From assembly GCA_032207245.1 (NCBI GenBank), contig CM063503.1, positions 54,677,517 to 54,741,516 of the forward strand: 64,000 nt of DNA. The letters run 5' to 3'. This document shows, piece after piece, positions 11,960-24,190 of the stretch (positions within the stretch are counted from its first letter, which is position 1; every line of letters starts with the position of its first letter). The notes beneath the pieces are model-generated. The model had not been told where the DNA came from, did not search any database, and worked only from the letters and a program-made list of their open reading frames with translations. Origin of the DNA: Pardosa pseudoannulata. Lineage: Eukaryota; Arthropoda; Arachnida; Araneae; Lycosidae. The translations under genes and the position numbers were made by a program.

Positions 11960-12400
11960 CATTATACCAGAGTTCAAAAAGTAAGGTTACAAGGTCAATA
12001 TTCCTGGAGATTTGTGTGTTATAGAGAAATGTGTGAGTAATTTCATAGATGCCGGGCAAGCTGGTCTAATACAAGTCGGTATTTGTGCAATGTTGAACAC
12101 TTGCCACCAAGAGTCTTGGTTTTAAAATTTACACAAATGGCAACTCGTTTAGAAAAGCGGATCTTGCGCAGAAATCTGACTAGTTATTCGATTTTTGTGG
12201 GCGAAACATATAAAAATGAGGAGAAAAAGCCCAGAACTTCTCACCGAGAGTATAATCTCCCATCAAGGGAACACTCAACCTCAAATAACCCAAAATACCG
12301 CCACGCTGTCCAATCAGTCTTATTGGGACTTCACTGACCAACCTGCTAGACTCCAGATCTCGCAATATTCCTAGCAAGTTTCATCTTTTTTCTTTTCCGA
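11960..12400 (+). mobile_element. Unclassified GC-richer insert, possibly a mariner-type remnant
   Basis: Base composition rises sharply relative to both flanks. The left part reads AGAGTTCAAAAAGTAAGGTTAC, which resembles the ends of some mariner-type elements. A frame from the ATG at 12137 (MATRLEKRILRRNL) continues to 12337, but I cannot match it to a transposase and see no matching right terminus or TA duplication. It may equally be another repeat class. It lies in the C-D intron. Confidence 0.3.
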
Positions 12401-14690
12401 AGGAGCTATTAGAAGACTAGCGATTAGTTTCAGATAAGGAGGTGAAACAGTTCTCGACAACGTGGCTGAACATGCAAAGACAGATATTTTTTTTATCCAC
12501 GTTGGAATGTTTAAATTCATCCCAAGAAGTTACAAGTAGATAATTCGATATGGAGACTATGCCGAAAAATAACTTCATGTGTATACTATCACTTGACACT
12601 ATTTGTTATATGAAATAAACATATACAGCCAAATTTACACGTTTCATTGCTTTTCGATTCCCCTGATGTTAATACCAACATAAAAGAATAGAATAGACTC
12701 ATTTTAATCACTTTTTATTATACCCGTTACAATAAATTACAGCTTGTGTAACATTTTACAGGTATTTATTAATAACCTTTCACAATGGCGGGATTTTTAA
12801 AATGTGCTTGAGGACACATTACCACTAACTAAATAATGTTTACATGACTTTTAAGCAAAATTAAATGATTCCATCTATCTTAAAAGAATACTACAAGGTT
12901 TATTTTAAAATATACGTCTAAACTGCACTAACACTACATTACTCTTTATACACATTTTCATAAGAACTAAATTTATTTGAATTATTTCAAATATTATTTC
13001 AAAGATGCAGAATTTACTGCTTTTGAAAGTCCAATATCATGGGAGATACGTATTCTTTCTGAATAAAGTATAGTAAACACATGTTTTGATTGTTTTGAAA
13101 TCGAAAACATAATATCCCTACACTATTTTCTTAGCAATGCGATCGACATCTCACAGTCAAAGTATTTTTTACAATGAGTGTAGTAGGCACTTATTTTGAT
13201 TGTTTAGCGAGAAAAAAAACACGGTGTCTGCACTGTCTACAATGTAATGTATCACTTTGAGTCGAAGTAATTTTTTACGGTACAATTTCGTAAATTGTGT
13301 CACTCAATGAAAATCTTGTGCCATTCTCGTGCCTTTTTATTTAACATTTAAAAAGAAACAAAAATGATATATTTCACGAGTTTAATATACGTAGTTTCTC
13401 ACCAATTTGAGAAACAATGATCATTGATTCATTCAATGATTTAACAACGATTTGTAAAAATGATATATTTCACGTGTTTTATATAAGTAGTTTCTCACCA
13501 ATTTAGTATTTAAAATATGTTAATTTATCATTAATTATTTATAACACATAAGGGCATATAGTGGAATATTTTGTTATATACATAATAAAAGTTAGAGTTA
13601 CCTATTACTACCAAAATTTTATGAAACCTAGTGAATCTATTAAAAAATAAAATATTACTGAAGATTGGATTAAAGAACTCCAATCGAATGATTGTTAATT
13701 CTATATCTCTTTCATAAGTTAAAAATTCTCGTCAGTAAACTGAACTTCCAGAATACGTGATTAAAATACTTTAAAAAGGAATACCGAGTTCTTTAGTTTT
13801 ACCACATACTCCTCTACTTTTGATAGATTAATAATTTTCTAAAACAGCCTATTTCAGATGTATATCTGTGCAGTTTTACATATAACATTTAAAAGAAATT
13901 GTATATGGTAATAATCCTACTGTTTGAAAGTCATTTTCAATTTATATACATGTAATATATCAAAATTATTTAACTTTAATATTTCCTTAAAAACCTCCTC
14001 TCTCCCATTCTAATTCCTTAAAATCTTTTTCCCATCCTCTAAATGTCTTAATCAAAGGATTGTCTTCTACTTAATTCCCAAAGCTTTCTATCCTATAGAT
14101 GTAAATTTTCTGTCTATTCAACACGTTTTCCATCTGTCGCCAGCAAATGGTTCCGCTTTTCTTTTCAAATCTTAACACTTAACTCGATGAGTAAGTTTCT
14201 TCTACCTTGGGAAAATTCTTTCTCTCTTCGCTCTTGGGTACACCTCTGTTCGAGTAGAGTGATTTTTACGTCTTTCTCTTGTCTGTCGTTGACTAGTAAA
14301 AATGTCCGTTTTAGCAGATCTAAAATAAAGTTTTGATTAGACTTCTGCCGGTCTCTTTCAATGGCCTGACTGCATCGTGATTACTGTTAGCTGATTAGGC
14401 TTCTCCTTGCCCAGTAATCCGGGCAAGTAAAAAAAATAGGGGATATAATGTCCAACAGTTTTATAATTATTGGATTATATACATGATATACTAAGTCAGA
14501 AAAAGTAATTAATAATAATTTCATAAAATTTGTTATTTCCTTCCAAGAATTGTTTCCATTTGAAAAATTCCGTTTCACTGTCAGAAGTAATTGGAATTAT
14601 TATCGTCGTAAATGTTGGATAAAAATATTACAGTAAAATTGGCACATATCACATATTTTTGCTAATATTGCAACAAAATACAAAAATACT
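12401..14690. other. AT-rich intron sequence, no supported feature
   Basis: Alpha2-delta intron immediately downstream of exon C. A short sequence, AATGATATATTTCACG with GTTTCTCACCAATTT, occurs twice (13362-13410 and 13459-13503). A CT-rich segment occupies 13990-14300. No exon or element was recognised. Confidence 0.5.
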
Positions 14691-14693
14691 TAC

Positions 14694-14856
14694 ATTTGTC
14701 ATATACATTTGTAGGGACATGAACAACGCTGTGTTGCGTATTGACCGCAGTGCCATCGTAACTTTTATGGGGGTTGAATTCCATATATTTACATTCATTT
14801 TCACCTGATTTGTCATATCTTGGATCACAAAGCTTTTTCGCATTATAATAGTCCAG
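14694..14856 (-). CDS. CACNA2D3: Alpha2-delta exon C: VWA_N, variable segment
   Basis: This 163-bp exon has acceptor TTATAG and donor GTAAGT. It encodes LDYYNAKKLCDPRYDKSGEN, then a hydrophilic stretch ending in VVHVPTNVYDK. YYNAK aligns with the YFNA of vertebrate alpha2-delta proteins and VPTN-Y with their VPTD/VPTN-IY motif. Two cysteines (residues 10 and 22 of the exon) are present. It enters in phase 0 and leaves one base (T). A short frame on the same strand (14649-14843) that includes intron sequence is not the coding frame. Confidence 0.93.
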
Positions 14857-15125
14857 CTATAACAGAAAAGATAATTTTAAGTTATTCAAACTTTTACAAT
14901 GGAACGTTACAAATTGTCTGTAATCACATTTACATAGCACGAAAATATATTTAAGTGTGGATAGAATCTATCGACTCATTGTCAGTCAAACATATTCAGT
15001 TCAAATTTTCAGTTCAAGAATTTTTTTGAGAATTATTAGAAAAATTCTCATTGTTTGTAGAATAATTTTCCGTTCAAGTCTTTACTTAGGACTAACATTA
15101 AAAATGTTTTACCATCTCGTTTACA

Positions 15126-15270
15126 CTTGAAATGTTATTTAAACATATCAATTGTAATTATATATATTATTTAATAAATAATTTAATAATTTGTTTAATA
15201 AAATGTTTAAATAACATTTCAAGTGATTTTAAAAAATATCACTTGAAATGTTATTTAAACATATCAAGTA
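15126..15270. repeat. Three-arm inverted repeat
   Basis: ACTTGAAATGTTATTTAAACAT appears at about 15126, its reverse complement ATGTTTAAATAACATTTCAAGT at about 15203-15224, and the forward form again at about 15242. The middle arm can pair with either neighbour. The intervening sequence is TA-rich. This fits a palindromic mobile element remnant or a template-switch product in the B-C intron. Confidence 0.7.
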
Positions 15271-16401
15271 ATATTTTTTAAAAATAAAATGCTTTCACGA
15301 AATCAATAAGAAAAAATTTACTTACCTCTAAGATAAGTTTCGACGATGAAGAATTTTTTTAACTTTATGATGAATGGAAAAACAACTATTATAATGAAAA
15401 TTTCTCGGCTTAAAATATCCCCTTAAATACAACGCATTAACTATCCTCTTGAGACCGATGACATGTATCATAGCAAACTAAGATAAGTTTAGAGTGGTGA
15501 ATATTTTTTTTGGTCATTTTTTATTTACAAACTTTAGAAAGACAGTTGAATTATTATTAATACTTACTTTCAACTTTTAAAACAAAATATTCAAATTTTA
15601 TGAGTATTTGAAATTATCTTGGTATATATCTCAGTGTCATATATCTTAGAAACTTATTGATTGCTTATCTTGTAAAGTATAAAATAAAAGTTAAAATTGT
15701 TATATTCTGAATAGCAAAAATTTTTCATTCTAAAATCAAAAGATCTATAGATATTTTAGCTACTATTGTTTACTTTTTCGTATACATAAAAAGGGAAAGT
15801 TCTCAATCGTTCTATCATGATATAGATCATTTTTAACCGGGGGAGAGAGTGGGTGGAGTGAAAAAGTGAGAGAGAGAGAGCTATTAAGATAACTCAGGTA
15901 CGTTTTAAGTTACAGAAAACCAAATGTTGAATACGTGCAGTACAGCAAAGTTATAGTTTTCTTTTAATTTTCGGGCTAGTTAGATATTTTAACTATTACT
16001 GTTTATTTTCTCATACGCAAAACGAAAAAGTTTAAGAATAGTCCTATCACGATATGTACCATTTTTTAATCGCCTTTACATCACTTCACTTGTGTCTCAG
16101 CTAGAATTTTAAATCAATTTTTAACTAACTTCCTCACTAGCTAGAGATCTGAAATTTTGTACTTAGATTTAGTTACGTTGACAATACAATATCCAATCAT
16201 AATAAAAAAAAAATATGACATTGAAAAAAAAATCAATTTGATAGATGCAAAAAAGCAGTTCAGCATGCTTGGAATCCCAGGTTCAAAGATTTTAAACTAG
16301 TATCGCCATCTAGTGGCATAATTAAAACTAATTTCTTTCCTTTCTAGTGGATTTTTTAAAAATACTATTTATATTTTCTTTTTTAACTGTAAGAATGAAA
16401 G

Positions 16402-16443
16402 TGTGTGTGTGTGTGTGATAGAGATAGAGAGAAAGAGAGAGCA
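16402..16443. repeat. (GT)n/(GA)n compound microsatellite
   Basis: A short GTGTGT run is followed by GATAGAGATAGAGAGAAAGAGAGAG. A further GA-rich stretch lies at 15840-15880. Confidence 0.9.
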
Positions 16444-16799
16444 GTTAAAAGCTGTAATTATTTTTTGCAATCCGTCTTTTTTCAGATTGAAAATGTTTGT
16501 ATTGCTTGTTTTTCTTTGATATAAAATAAATTTTTAAAATTTGTTTTGAAGACATAACATTTTTAACAGAGTTCGATGAAAAGATTAAAAATATAATAGT
16601 GCTCTATAGTTAAGAAAATAATTCACATATTATACATTTTAAAACATACTGATTTTAATTAAATTTTTTTCAATATGCTATAAGGAAGATATTTAACACT
16701 CGAGTAGTAGTTAGAAATGCAAATAGTGTTTGAATTATTCACTAACTATAACATTATCTGCGATATACGGGGAAAATAATTATATTCATTTCAGGGTAT

Positions 16800-17640
16800 G
16801 AGTGGTCCAACTCCTAACAGCATGCAGGTTCCAATGTATATAAGGTGGACGTTCATATGACATCATGGATGTTTTTTTTCCATGCAGCAGGCGAGACATC
16901 ATGGATGTTGAGAGGTTGTAAAATGATACCATTGTATTGTTTAGGTCAATGAATTTTAATAAAATGAAATATAAAAGATTATTTATAAAATTTTAATTTT
17001 TATCAAAATCTCAGTTGCTTTTCTTTATCGACCTAACAACAAGCAGGTTCCAATGTATATACGGTAGACGTTCATATGACATCCTGGATGTGAAGAGGTT
17101 ATACAATGAAACCATTTATTGTTAAGATCGATGAATTTTAATCATAAAATGAATGTATTTTAATAACAAAATGAAATATAAAAAATTATTAATAAAATTT
17201 TAATTTTATCAAAACCTCAGTTGTCTTTATTTATCAACCTAACAGCAGGCAGGTGCCAATGTACATACGGTGGACGCTCATATGACGCATCATGGATGTC
17301 GAGAGGTTATACAATGAAACTCTGTATTGTTAAAGTCGATGTATTTTAATCATAAAATGAATGTAATTTAATAAAATGAAATATAAAAGATTGTTTATAA
17401 AATTTTAATTTTTATCAAAATCTGAATTGCTTTTCTTTATCAACCTAACAGCAGGCAGGTTCCAATGTATATACGATATTCATATGACATCATGGATGTC
17501 GAGAGGTTATACAATGAAACTAGCGTATTGTTAAGGTCGATGTATTTTAATCATACAATGAATGTATTTTAATAAAGTGAAATATAAAATATTATTTATA
17601 AAATTTTAATTTTATCAAAATCTCAGTTGCCTTTCTTTAT
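16800..17640. repeat. Tandem array, about 210-bp unit, four copies
   Basis: Units are marked by CAGGTTCCAATGTATATA (near 16825, 17043, 17249, 17456), CATATGACATCATGGATGT, GAGAGGTTATACAATGAAAC and a tail TCTCAGTTGC-TTTCTTTATC. That tail is also the opening of the longer units in the adjacent array, so the two arrays share a module and probably have a joint history. Confidence 0.85.
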
Positions 17641-20600
17641 CAATCGTTTTGATATATAAGCATTATTTTATGGCAATTTCTTTTATAATATTTTTCTAAA
17701 GTGTCTCAGAAACGAATAAAAAATAAAGTCATGAATATATTTTATATATAAATTTATATTTAAACTGCAAAAAAGGCATTATTATAATGATCATTTATAG
17801 ATGGAGAATGATATAAATGAATTACATGTACAAACAAACGACCCCCTATTTATTGAGTATATGTCATAAAAACAATTTGTGGTCGTAACAGAGGATAAAA
17901 TAACTTTGCTTTCAATGCGTACTATCAATGTTTTTATGTAGCAGACAAATGACAGCTGTTGCTTACTCATAAAACAAAGCCAATATCGATGTGAAATAAT
18001 ACTGAACAATCAGTAGATTTTTTTTTAATTGCAAAAAGCGATATCAATAGGAGTAAATCCAGTTGAAATATTTTTTGTTAATATATATTTGGCAATATGC
18101 GTCCTTTGATTGGTTTCATGATGTTATTTAAAGTAAATTGCCTTTATATTACAAATTATTTAATAGTTTCTATTGTACCCTACTAGGGTATACGACTGAA
18201 TGTAAATAATTAAAAGACAGTATGGAATGATATAATGGAATGAATTAAAAATAATGCAATAAATTAGATTTCTTAGTTATTAGAATTTCAATATATTAAA
18301 AAAATTACAAGTGCAATTGGTATATTTATTCTTCTTTGTTCATTTATATTATATTTTTATGTTAATGAAATACTCTAAAGAATTTCCTTTCAATTCTTAG
18401 TTCTTATTTAAAATATTCTTATGATTTTATTTTAGAATGCATTAGCTATGGTGGATGAATTTTTAAAACGAACAAAATTATGATTACTTTCAAGCGATAG
18501 TTAAAATATATTTGCAGAAAGCAATTACGATGTTTCATGAAGTGGAATTCCTTCTACTATTATAAATGCACTCAGTTAATGCAGAAAAAATTAAAAATTG
18601 AATCTTCCTTAATGTCTTTATTTTTATTAGATTGTATAATAAAAGGGGTAATAGAAGAGAAAACAAATTTAAAATATGGTTTTAAAGAAGATTATTGTCA
18701 TAAGTTCGAAGATATTTTTTAAGAGCTGTATTGTTGTTAATTTGATATAGCTTTTTTCAATTTTAATTGTTGCATTTAATAACTTTGAGAATATTTTATA
18801 TTTAAAGAAATTTTAATAAAATATTTCATACTACAGACTTAAAATTTTATAAATAAATTAAAATTTTATAAATAATCTCAGTTGCATTACTTTATCAACC
18901 ATTTTGATATATAAGCATTATTTCAGGGCAATTTCTTTTATATTTTATTAAAGTGACTTAGAAACGAATAAAAGATAAATTTATGAATATATTTTATATA
19001 TAAATTTATATTTAAACTCCATAAAAGGCATTATTCTAATGATCATTTATAAGTGGAGTATGATATAAATGAATTACATGTACAAACAAATGAACCTCTA
19101 TTGAGTAAATGTCGTAAAAACAATTTGTGAATCTTCCTTAATATCTTTATTTTTGTTGGATTGTATACTAAATGGGGGTAATAGAAGAGAAAAAAAAATT
19201 TAAAATATGGTTTTAAAGATGATTATTGTTATCAGTTCGAAGATATTTTTTAAGATCTGTATTGTTGTTAATTTGATACAGCTTTTTTCAATTTTAGTTA
19301 TTGCATTTAAATAACCTTAAGAGTATGTTACATTTAAAGAAATTTTTATAAAATATTTATACTACAGTCTTAAAATTTTATAAATAATCTCAGTTGCCTT
19401 TCTTTATCAACAATTTTGATATATAAGAATTATTTCATGGCAATTTCTTTTATAATATTTTTAAATTTACTTAGAAAAGAATAAAAAATAAATTCATGAA
19501 TATACCTTATATATAAATTTATATTTAAACTGCAAAACAGGCATTATTATAATGATCATTTATAAGTGGAGAATGATATAAATGAATTACATGTACAAAC
19601 AAACGACCCCCTATTTTTTCAGTATATGTCGTAAAAACAATTTATGAATCTTCTTTAATGTCTTTATTTTTATTGGATTGTATAATAAAAGGGGTAATAA
19701 AAGAGAAAACAAATTAAAAATATGGTTTTAAAGATGATTATTGTTATAAGTTAAGATATTTTTAAGAGCTGTATTGTTGTTAATTTGATAAAGCTTTTTT
19801 GAATTTTAATTATTTCATTTAAATAACCTTGAGAATATTTTATATTTAAAGAAATTTTAATAAAATATTTTATACTACTGTTTTAATATATAAATAAATA
19901 TCATTATTAATATTATTTATTAATATTTTAATTTATTTATTGTATAAATAAATTAAAATTTTATAAATAATCTCAGTTGCCTTTCTTTATCAATCATTTT
20001 GATATATAAGCATTATTTCATAGCAATTTCTTTTATAATATTTTTTAAAGTGACTTAGAAACGAATAAAAAATAAATTCGTGAATATATATTATATATAA
20101 ATTTATATTTAAACTGCAAAAAAGGCATTATTATAAGGATCATTTATAAGTGGAGAATTATATAAATGAATTACATGTACAAACAAACGACCCCCTATTT
20201 ATTGAGTATATGTCGTAAAAACAATTTGTGAATCTTCCTTAACGTCTTTATTTTTATCGGATGTGTACTAAAATGGGTAATAGACAAGAAAACAAATTTA
20301 AAATATGCTTTAAAAGATGATTAATGTCATAAGTTTGAAGATATTTTTAAGAGCTATATTGTTGTTAATTCGATACAGCTTTTTTCAATTTTAATTATTG
20401 CATTTAAATAACCTTGAGAATGTTTTATATTTAAAGAAATTTTAATAAAATATTTTATACTACTGTTTTAAAATTTTATAAATAAATTAAAATGTTATAA
20501 ATAATCTCAGTTGCTTTTCTTTATCAACCATTTTGATTTATAAGCATTATTTCATATCAATTTCTTTTATAATATTTTTAAAGTTACTTAGAGACGAATA

Positions 20601-21000
20601 AAAATGAATTCATGAATACATTTTATAAATTTATATTTAAACTGCAAAAAATGCATTATTATAATGATCATTTATAAGTGGAGTATGATATAAAGGAATT
20701 ACATGTACAAACAAACGACCCTCTATTTATTGAGTATATGTTTTAAAAACAATTTGTGAACCTTCCTTAATGTCTTTTTTTTTATTGGATTGTATAATAA
20801 AAAGGGTTATAGAAGAGAAAACAAATTTAAAATATGGTTTTAAAGATAATTACTATCGTAAGTTCGAAGATATTTTTTAAGAGCTGTATTGTTGTTAATT
20901 TGATATAGCTTTTTTCAATTTTAATTATTACATTTAAATAAACTTGAGTATATTATGTATTTAAAGAAATTTTAATAAAATATTCTATACTACTGTTTTT
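17620..21000. repeat. Tandem array, about 510-580-bp unit, five copies, first one longer
   Basis: Units start at TCTCAGTTGCCTTTCTTTATCAA (about 17624, 18877, 19388, 19969, 20504). They contain TTTTGATATATAAGCATTA, AATGATCATTTATA-GTGGAG, ATGAATTACATGTACAAACAAACGACC, AATCTTCCTTAATGTC and a GAGCTGTATTGTTGTTAATTTGATA block. The first unit carries about 715 extra bases (roughly 17880-18595) between AACAATTTGTG and GAATCTTCCTTAA that the four others lack. The 61-codon frame at 18537-18722 runs from that insert into repeat sequence and is not supported as a gene. Confidence 0.85.
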
Positions 21001-21004
21001 GCTT

Positions 21005-21930
21005 ATGCATTCGTTAAATATTCTGATATATGTTTTACCTCTGTTATTTTTTGCCTTTTTTTAATTTCTGTGTCCAGTGGAACATTTGGAAGCAGCGAAG
21101 GCACGAGTGCTTGAAACCAGATTCAGTAAACTGAAGTTTTGTGTAAATACTAAATTGCATTAATACAATAAGTAAGTTGTTGAAAAAATCTAATCAAGTA
21201 TTTGTACATTATCTTTTAGAAAATTTCAAAATATTTTTCAAGAATCGACGATGGCTTAAGTCGTTCAATGAAATTAACGTTGATGCAAAAGAACTTGAGA
21301 AAAAGTAACTTCCCACAAGAAGAGTGAAATGAAAAAATAAAAGATCTAAGAGAAAATTATTATTTTTTAGACAATTGACCAAATAACATATACTAGAACT
21401 GAACAACTTAGTCATCATATTAATTATTTTAAATCTTACATCGTGCATAACACAGGTAACACAGGCCTCGATGCGGTATGCGGCCTCCGTGAGTTTCTTG
21501 TGTGGTCTTCATAGAAGCTAACTCATTTATAGTTTAATTTTAAATAATATAGATTACTACAATTTGAAAATTAATGTAATTTTATTGCTTTTGTGTTAGC
21601 ATTTTTATGAATAAATATTTTATTGCATTTTTATACTTTTAATTAAAAATACTTTTACTTCATTTTGTTAATTGTTAGTTGTATTGAAATACATAATTTT
21701 CTCCATTAAAAATAATTAAAGATGAATGTTGTAACAAATTACTACCATTATGTGAATATGACATTGTATGCAATTTTCCCACCAGGAATGTTTTAACAAG
21801 CCCTTACAGAAACGCTAACGCAAGTCCCCTTTTTGTGAAATTAGGCACGAGATTTCACAAATCGTAAACTGCATGTTTACCTCTGGCCCGTTTAAGACGT
21901 CTGCATCAGTTCTCTGATTTTGAGATAAAA
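21005..21930. other. Non-coding intron sequence with a few GC-richer patches
   Basis: Patches at 21070-21130, 21455-21510 and 21780-21910 have higher GC than their surroundings and could be small element remnants, but I find no termini or frames that identify them. Confidence 0.4.
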
Positions 21931-21962
21931 GATTTTATATAAGGTTTTGCCTGATCTGAAGA

Positions 21963-22329
21963 GTGAATGAGTTGACTGTCCCAATGCTGCGTTGCCAAGT
22001 CATTTCTTTACATAAAAAACATCCTTTTCTATCATTTGACAAAATTTTTGTTCTACCCGCTAATTTTTGCAAATCTGTTGAGCGCCAAGTCCCCAAGCAG
22101 TATTTTGGCCACACAAAATTTTCTTTAGTAACTATCTGGAATAAAACTCTTTGTGTGTGATGGCACCATTGGCTCACTACCTCCTAAGCGTCGTGGCGTG
22201 TTCAATACGAAATTTTGTAATATTTGGGAACAGATTGGCTTAAGATTTACCATCCATAAAACTTCTTTAGGACGAGATTTTAGCCCCCTCTCTTCTCCAG
22301 AATTCGACACTTTTCCTTGGATCCGATAA
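21963..22329 (+). pseudogene. Decayed coding fragment of unknown family
   Basis: A frame from ATG at 21963 runs 65 codons to a stop at 22158. The +2 frame then continues with a protein-like stretch (DGTIGSLPPKRRGVFNTKFC, then NIWEQIGLRFTIHKTSLGRD and FSPL) until a stop at about 22329. Joining them would need one frameshift near 22140. The composition (W, C, charged residues, few low-complexity runs) is unlike chance AT-rich frames nearby. I do not recognise the family; a transposon-derived protein is the simplest guess. Frames on the minus strand across the same bases look like shadows. Confidence 0.35.
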
Positions 22330-22439
22330 TGGATTAAAAAAGACATACTCCTGTGTATTACATATATGTCATTAAGAGAAATTAATTCTGAATTTCTGAA
22401 TTGTTTCGATAATCCACAGAAATATAACATACGGATTAC

Positions 22440-23170
22440 GTGATTACTTAATATTTATTATAAATCACTATTTATTTTAAGCCTGCATGAATTCTTTAGC
22501 AAACTTTTATATGATACTTAAGTTTTAATTGGAATACAAGTAGCACCTACTTTTACGCTTCCAATGTGTTACCATACTTAACAAGATCAAATTTCTTGTT
22601 TCAAACGACTCAAGAAAAGCACTAATAATTATTTTTTAAAGAGTTATTTCTTTTGAATTATGAAAAAGATTACCTCTCAAGAAATTTTACCTAAAATTTA
22701 TTTTACTAAAGTTCTCTGATTATGAATTACGAGAGCGTTTTACTCGTAAAAAACAATTTAGAAGAGACTAATGTGGATTAGGCAGTTTTCGGAGTTTCCA
22801 GAATTTCTGAATAACAATTTTAATTAACTCCGCTTAAAAAATAAAGCTTAGAGTGCTATTATAAAGAATGGAACATAATAACGCTATGCCTGATAGTTTT
22901 CTTTTAGCCATATATTATGCGGATACATTTTTAGCAAAAAAGAAGCCATATAAAGTTTTAAGGGAGCAAAACGAGATTCATTCATTGAAGTAACTTTCTG
23001 GATCAAGAAATAATTTTTACTAAAATAAAATTCATGCGGTCCATATTTTCTCTCAGTTATTTTTTCTCGTTATTCTAAAATGAGTTGGTAGCAGAAATTA
23101 TTCCACACAACGGGACAAAAAAAAAGGCCAGCTAATTGCCAATACGAAGCAAATTTATTGAAATTTTTTT
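22440..23170. other. AT-rich intron sequence next to exon B
   Basis: The end of the 8.3-kb B-C intron nearest exon B, with no repeat or element recognised. Confidence 0.5.
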
Positions 23171-23179
23171 TCTACTTAC

Positions 23180-23239
23180 TTTTATTTCTGGATCATAAGT
23201 ATACTTCATTACTGCTAACTCCGCTACATCTCTAATTTT
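23180..23239 (-). CDS. CACNA2D3: Alpha2-delta exon B: N-terminal helix region
   Basis: This 60-bp, phase 0-0 exon encodes exactly 20 residues, KIRDVAELAVMKYTYDPEIK. It has acceptor CTCGTAG and donor GTAAGTAG. It corresponds to the vertebrate segment with the pattern R-VEAAE-A--KHEFD that precedes the Y-FNA motif. The exon joins directly to exon C (DPEIK-LDYYNA) with the family's normal spacing, so no exon appears to be missing between them despite the 8.3-kb intron. Confidence 0.88.
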
Positions 23240-23418
23240 CTACGAGTAAAAGAGAAAAAGAAATTTTGTAGCAAAATCAGACGTAATATCTTATTAATAG
23301 AGAAAATATTCAGAAGTTATTACAGACGGAATTTGAAAGTATGATATGAGATATTTGCGTCATTACCATTTTTAATGAAAGAGGAATAAAGTAGTATAAT
23401 GAATTATTTGGGACTTAC

Positions 23419-23529
23419 AGTTATAGCGGACGTTTTCCAAGACATCATGTTTTGCACATCTGTACGCATTTCTTCAAGCATTTGAGTTGCTTCTACCCAT
23501 TCAGGTGTAGCACCATACGCATTAAAGTT
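23419..23529 (-). CDS. CACNA2D3: Alpha2-delta exon A: most upstream exon found
   Basis: This 111-bp, phase 0-0 exon encodes 37 residues beginning NFNAYGATPEWVEATQML, then EEMRTDVQNMMSWKTSAIT. It has acceptor TTTCCAG and donor GTAAGTCC. It aligns with the region of CACNA2D3 where a leucine/methionine-rich helix (K-MEEM--KK--AV pattern) follows the WA--FG segment. It contains no signal peptide, so at least one exon lies upstream at higher coordinates. I could not find it up to 64000. Confidence 0.85.
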
Positions 23530-23534
23530 CTGGA

Positions 23535-24190
23535 AAGACAAAAATTAACCACGTTTATGTATGTAATTTAATGAAGATGATTTTAAAAAGAAACACCCAT
23601 TTAAAACTGTAATATAGAAACTTAAAAGACTTTTATAAGCGTTATATGAGGAATACTTAATAATTACCAAACTACCGAAAAAGATAATGGATCTTTTATT
23701 TGAACATTAAGTTTTATTCCAATTAAGTTACTTTTATAAACATTTAATAATTGTGAATGGTTTAAACTAAAAATAATTATTTATTATTTCCTTTAATGAT
23801 TATTCTTAGTTATCTTAAAAGGAAAATGCCAATAAACAGGATGGCTTCATAAACAAGTAAACGTAATCTGTAATTTTAAAACTGAAGCAAGGTAACTTTG
23901 CAAAGAAGTAGGTACTAATAGTTTTGAAGAATATAAGATATATACACATTTAACAAACAATAAAAGTTTATAAATTCCAATATTGTGTTAAAGGAAATTG
24001 ATGAAACTTAATACATTAAAGTTTTTTATGAATGAAAGAAAATTTTTAATTTGGTGGTATGAAATTTAATAGGTTTAAATCCTTTGTTAAACTATACGTG
24101 TTTTAATACTCTCAAAAATACATTTTATAGTTCTTAACCTGCAAGGAGGCGGTTATAAAAACATTCCACTCAAAATCACCAAATAGAATA
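23535..24190. other. AT-rich intron sequence upstream of exon A
   Basis: No exon encoding a signal peptide or the expected W-A-FG segment is visible. No repeats were recognised. Confidence 0.5.

Larger units (their letters stand above)
8421..23529 (-). other. CACNA2D3: Gene body: voltage-gated calcium channel alpha2-delta subunit, N-terminal part (five exons)
   Basis: Alpha2-delta proteins are extracellular, GPI-anchored auxiliary subunits that traffic high-voltage-activated calcium channels to the membrane and position them at synapses. Five minus-strand exons with AG acceptors and GT donors (GTAAG at all five) join in phase: 111, 60, 163, 132 and 58 bp. The product runs from the region just after the signal peptide through the VWA_N domain to the residue before the VWA domain. 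Segments such as VPTNVYDK, DPSLIWQ, FGSATGF and DCRMRPW match the family, and spacing and wording are closest to vertebrate CACNA2D3/4. Introns are 179, 8323, 5837 and 253 bp. The signal-peptide exon and the VWA exon carrying the DxSxS metal site are not in the window, so the gene is partial at both ends here. The symbol denotes the class, not proven orthology. Confidence 0.9.

Noticed and set aside
15326..15358. Possible micro-exon on the minus strand (KNSSSSKLILE then GTAAGT)
   Set aside because: Exons B and C already join in phase with normal family spacing (DPEIK-LDYYNA), the acceptor is poor, and no homologue has this insert. An alternative exon cannot be excluded.
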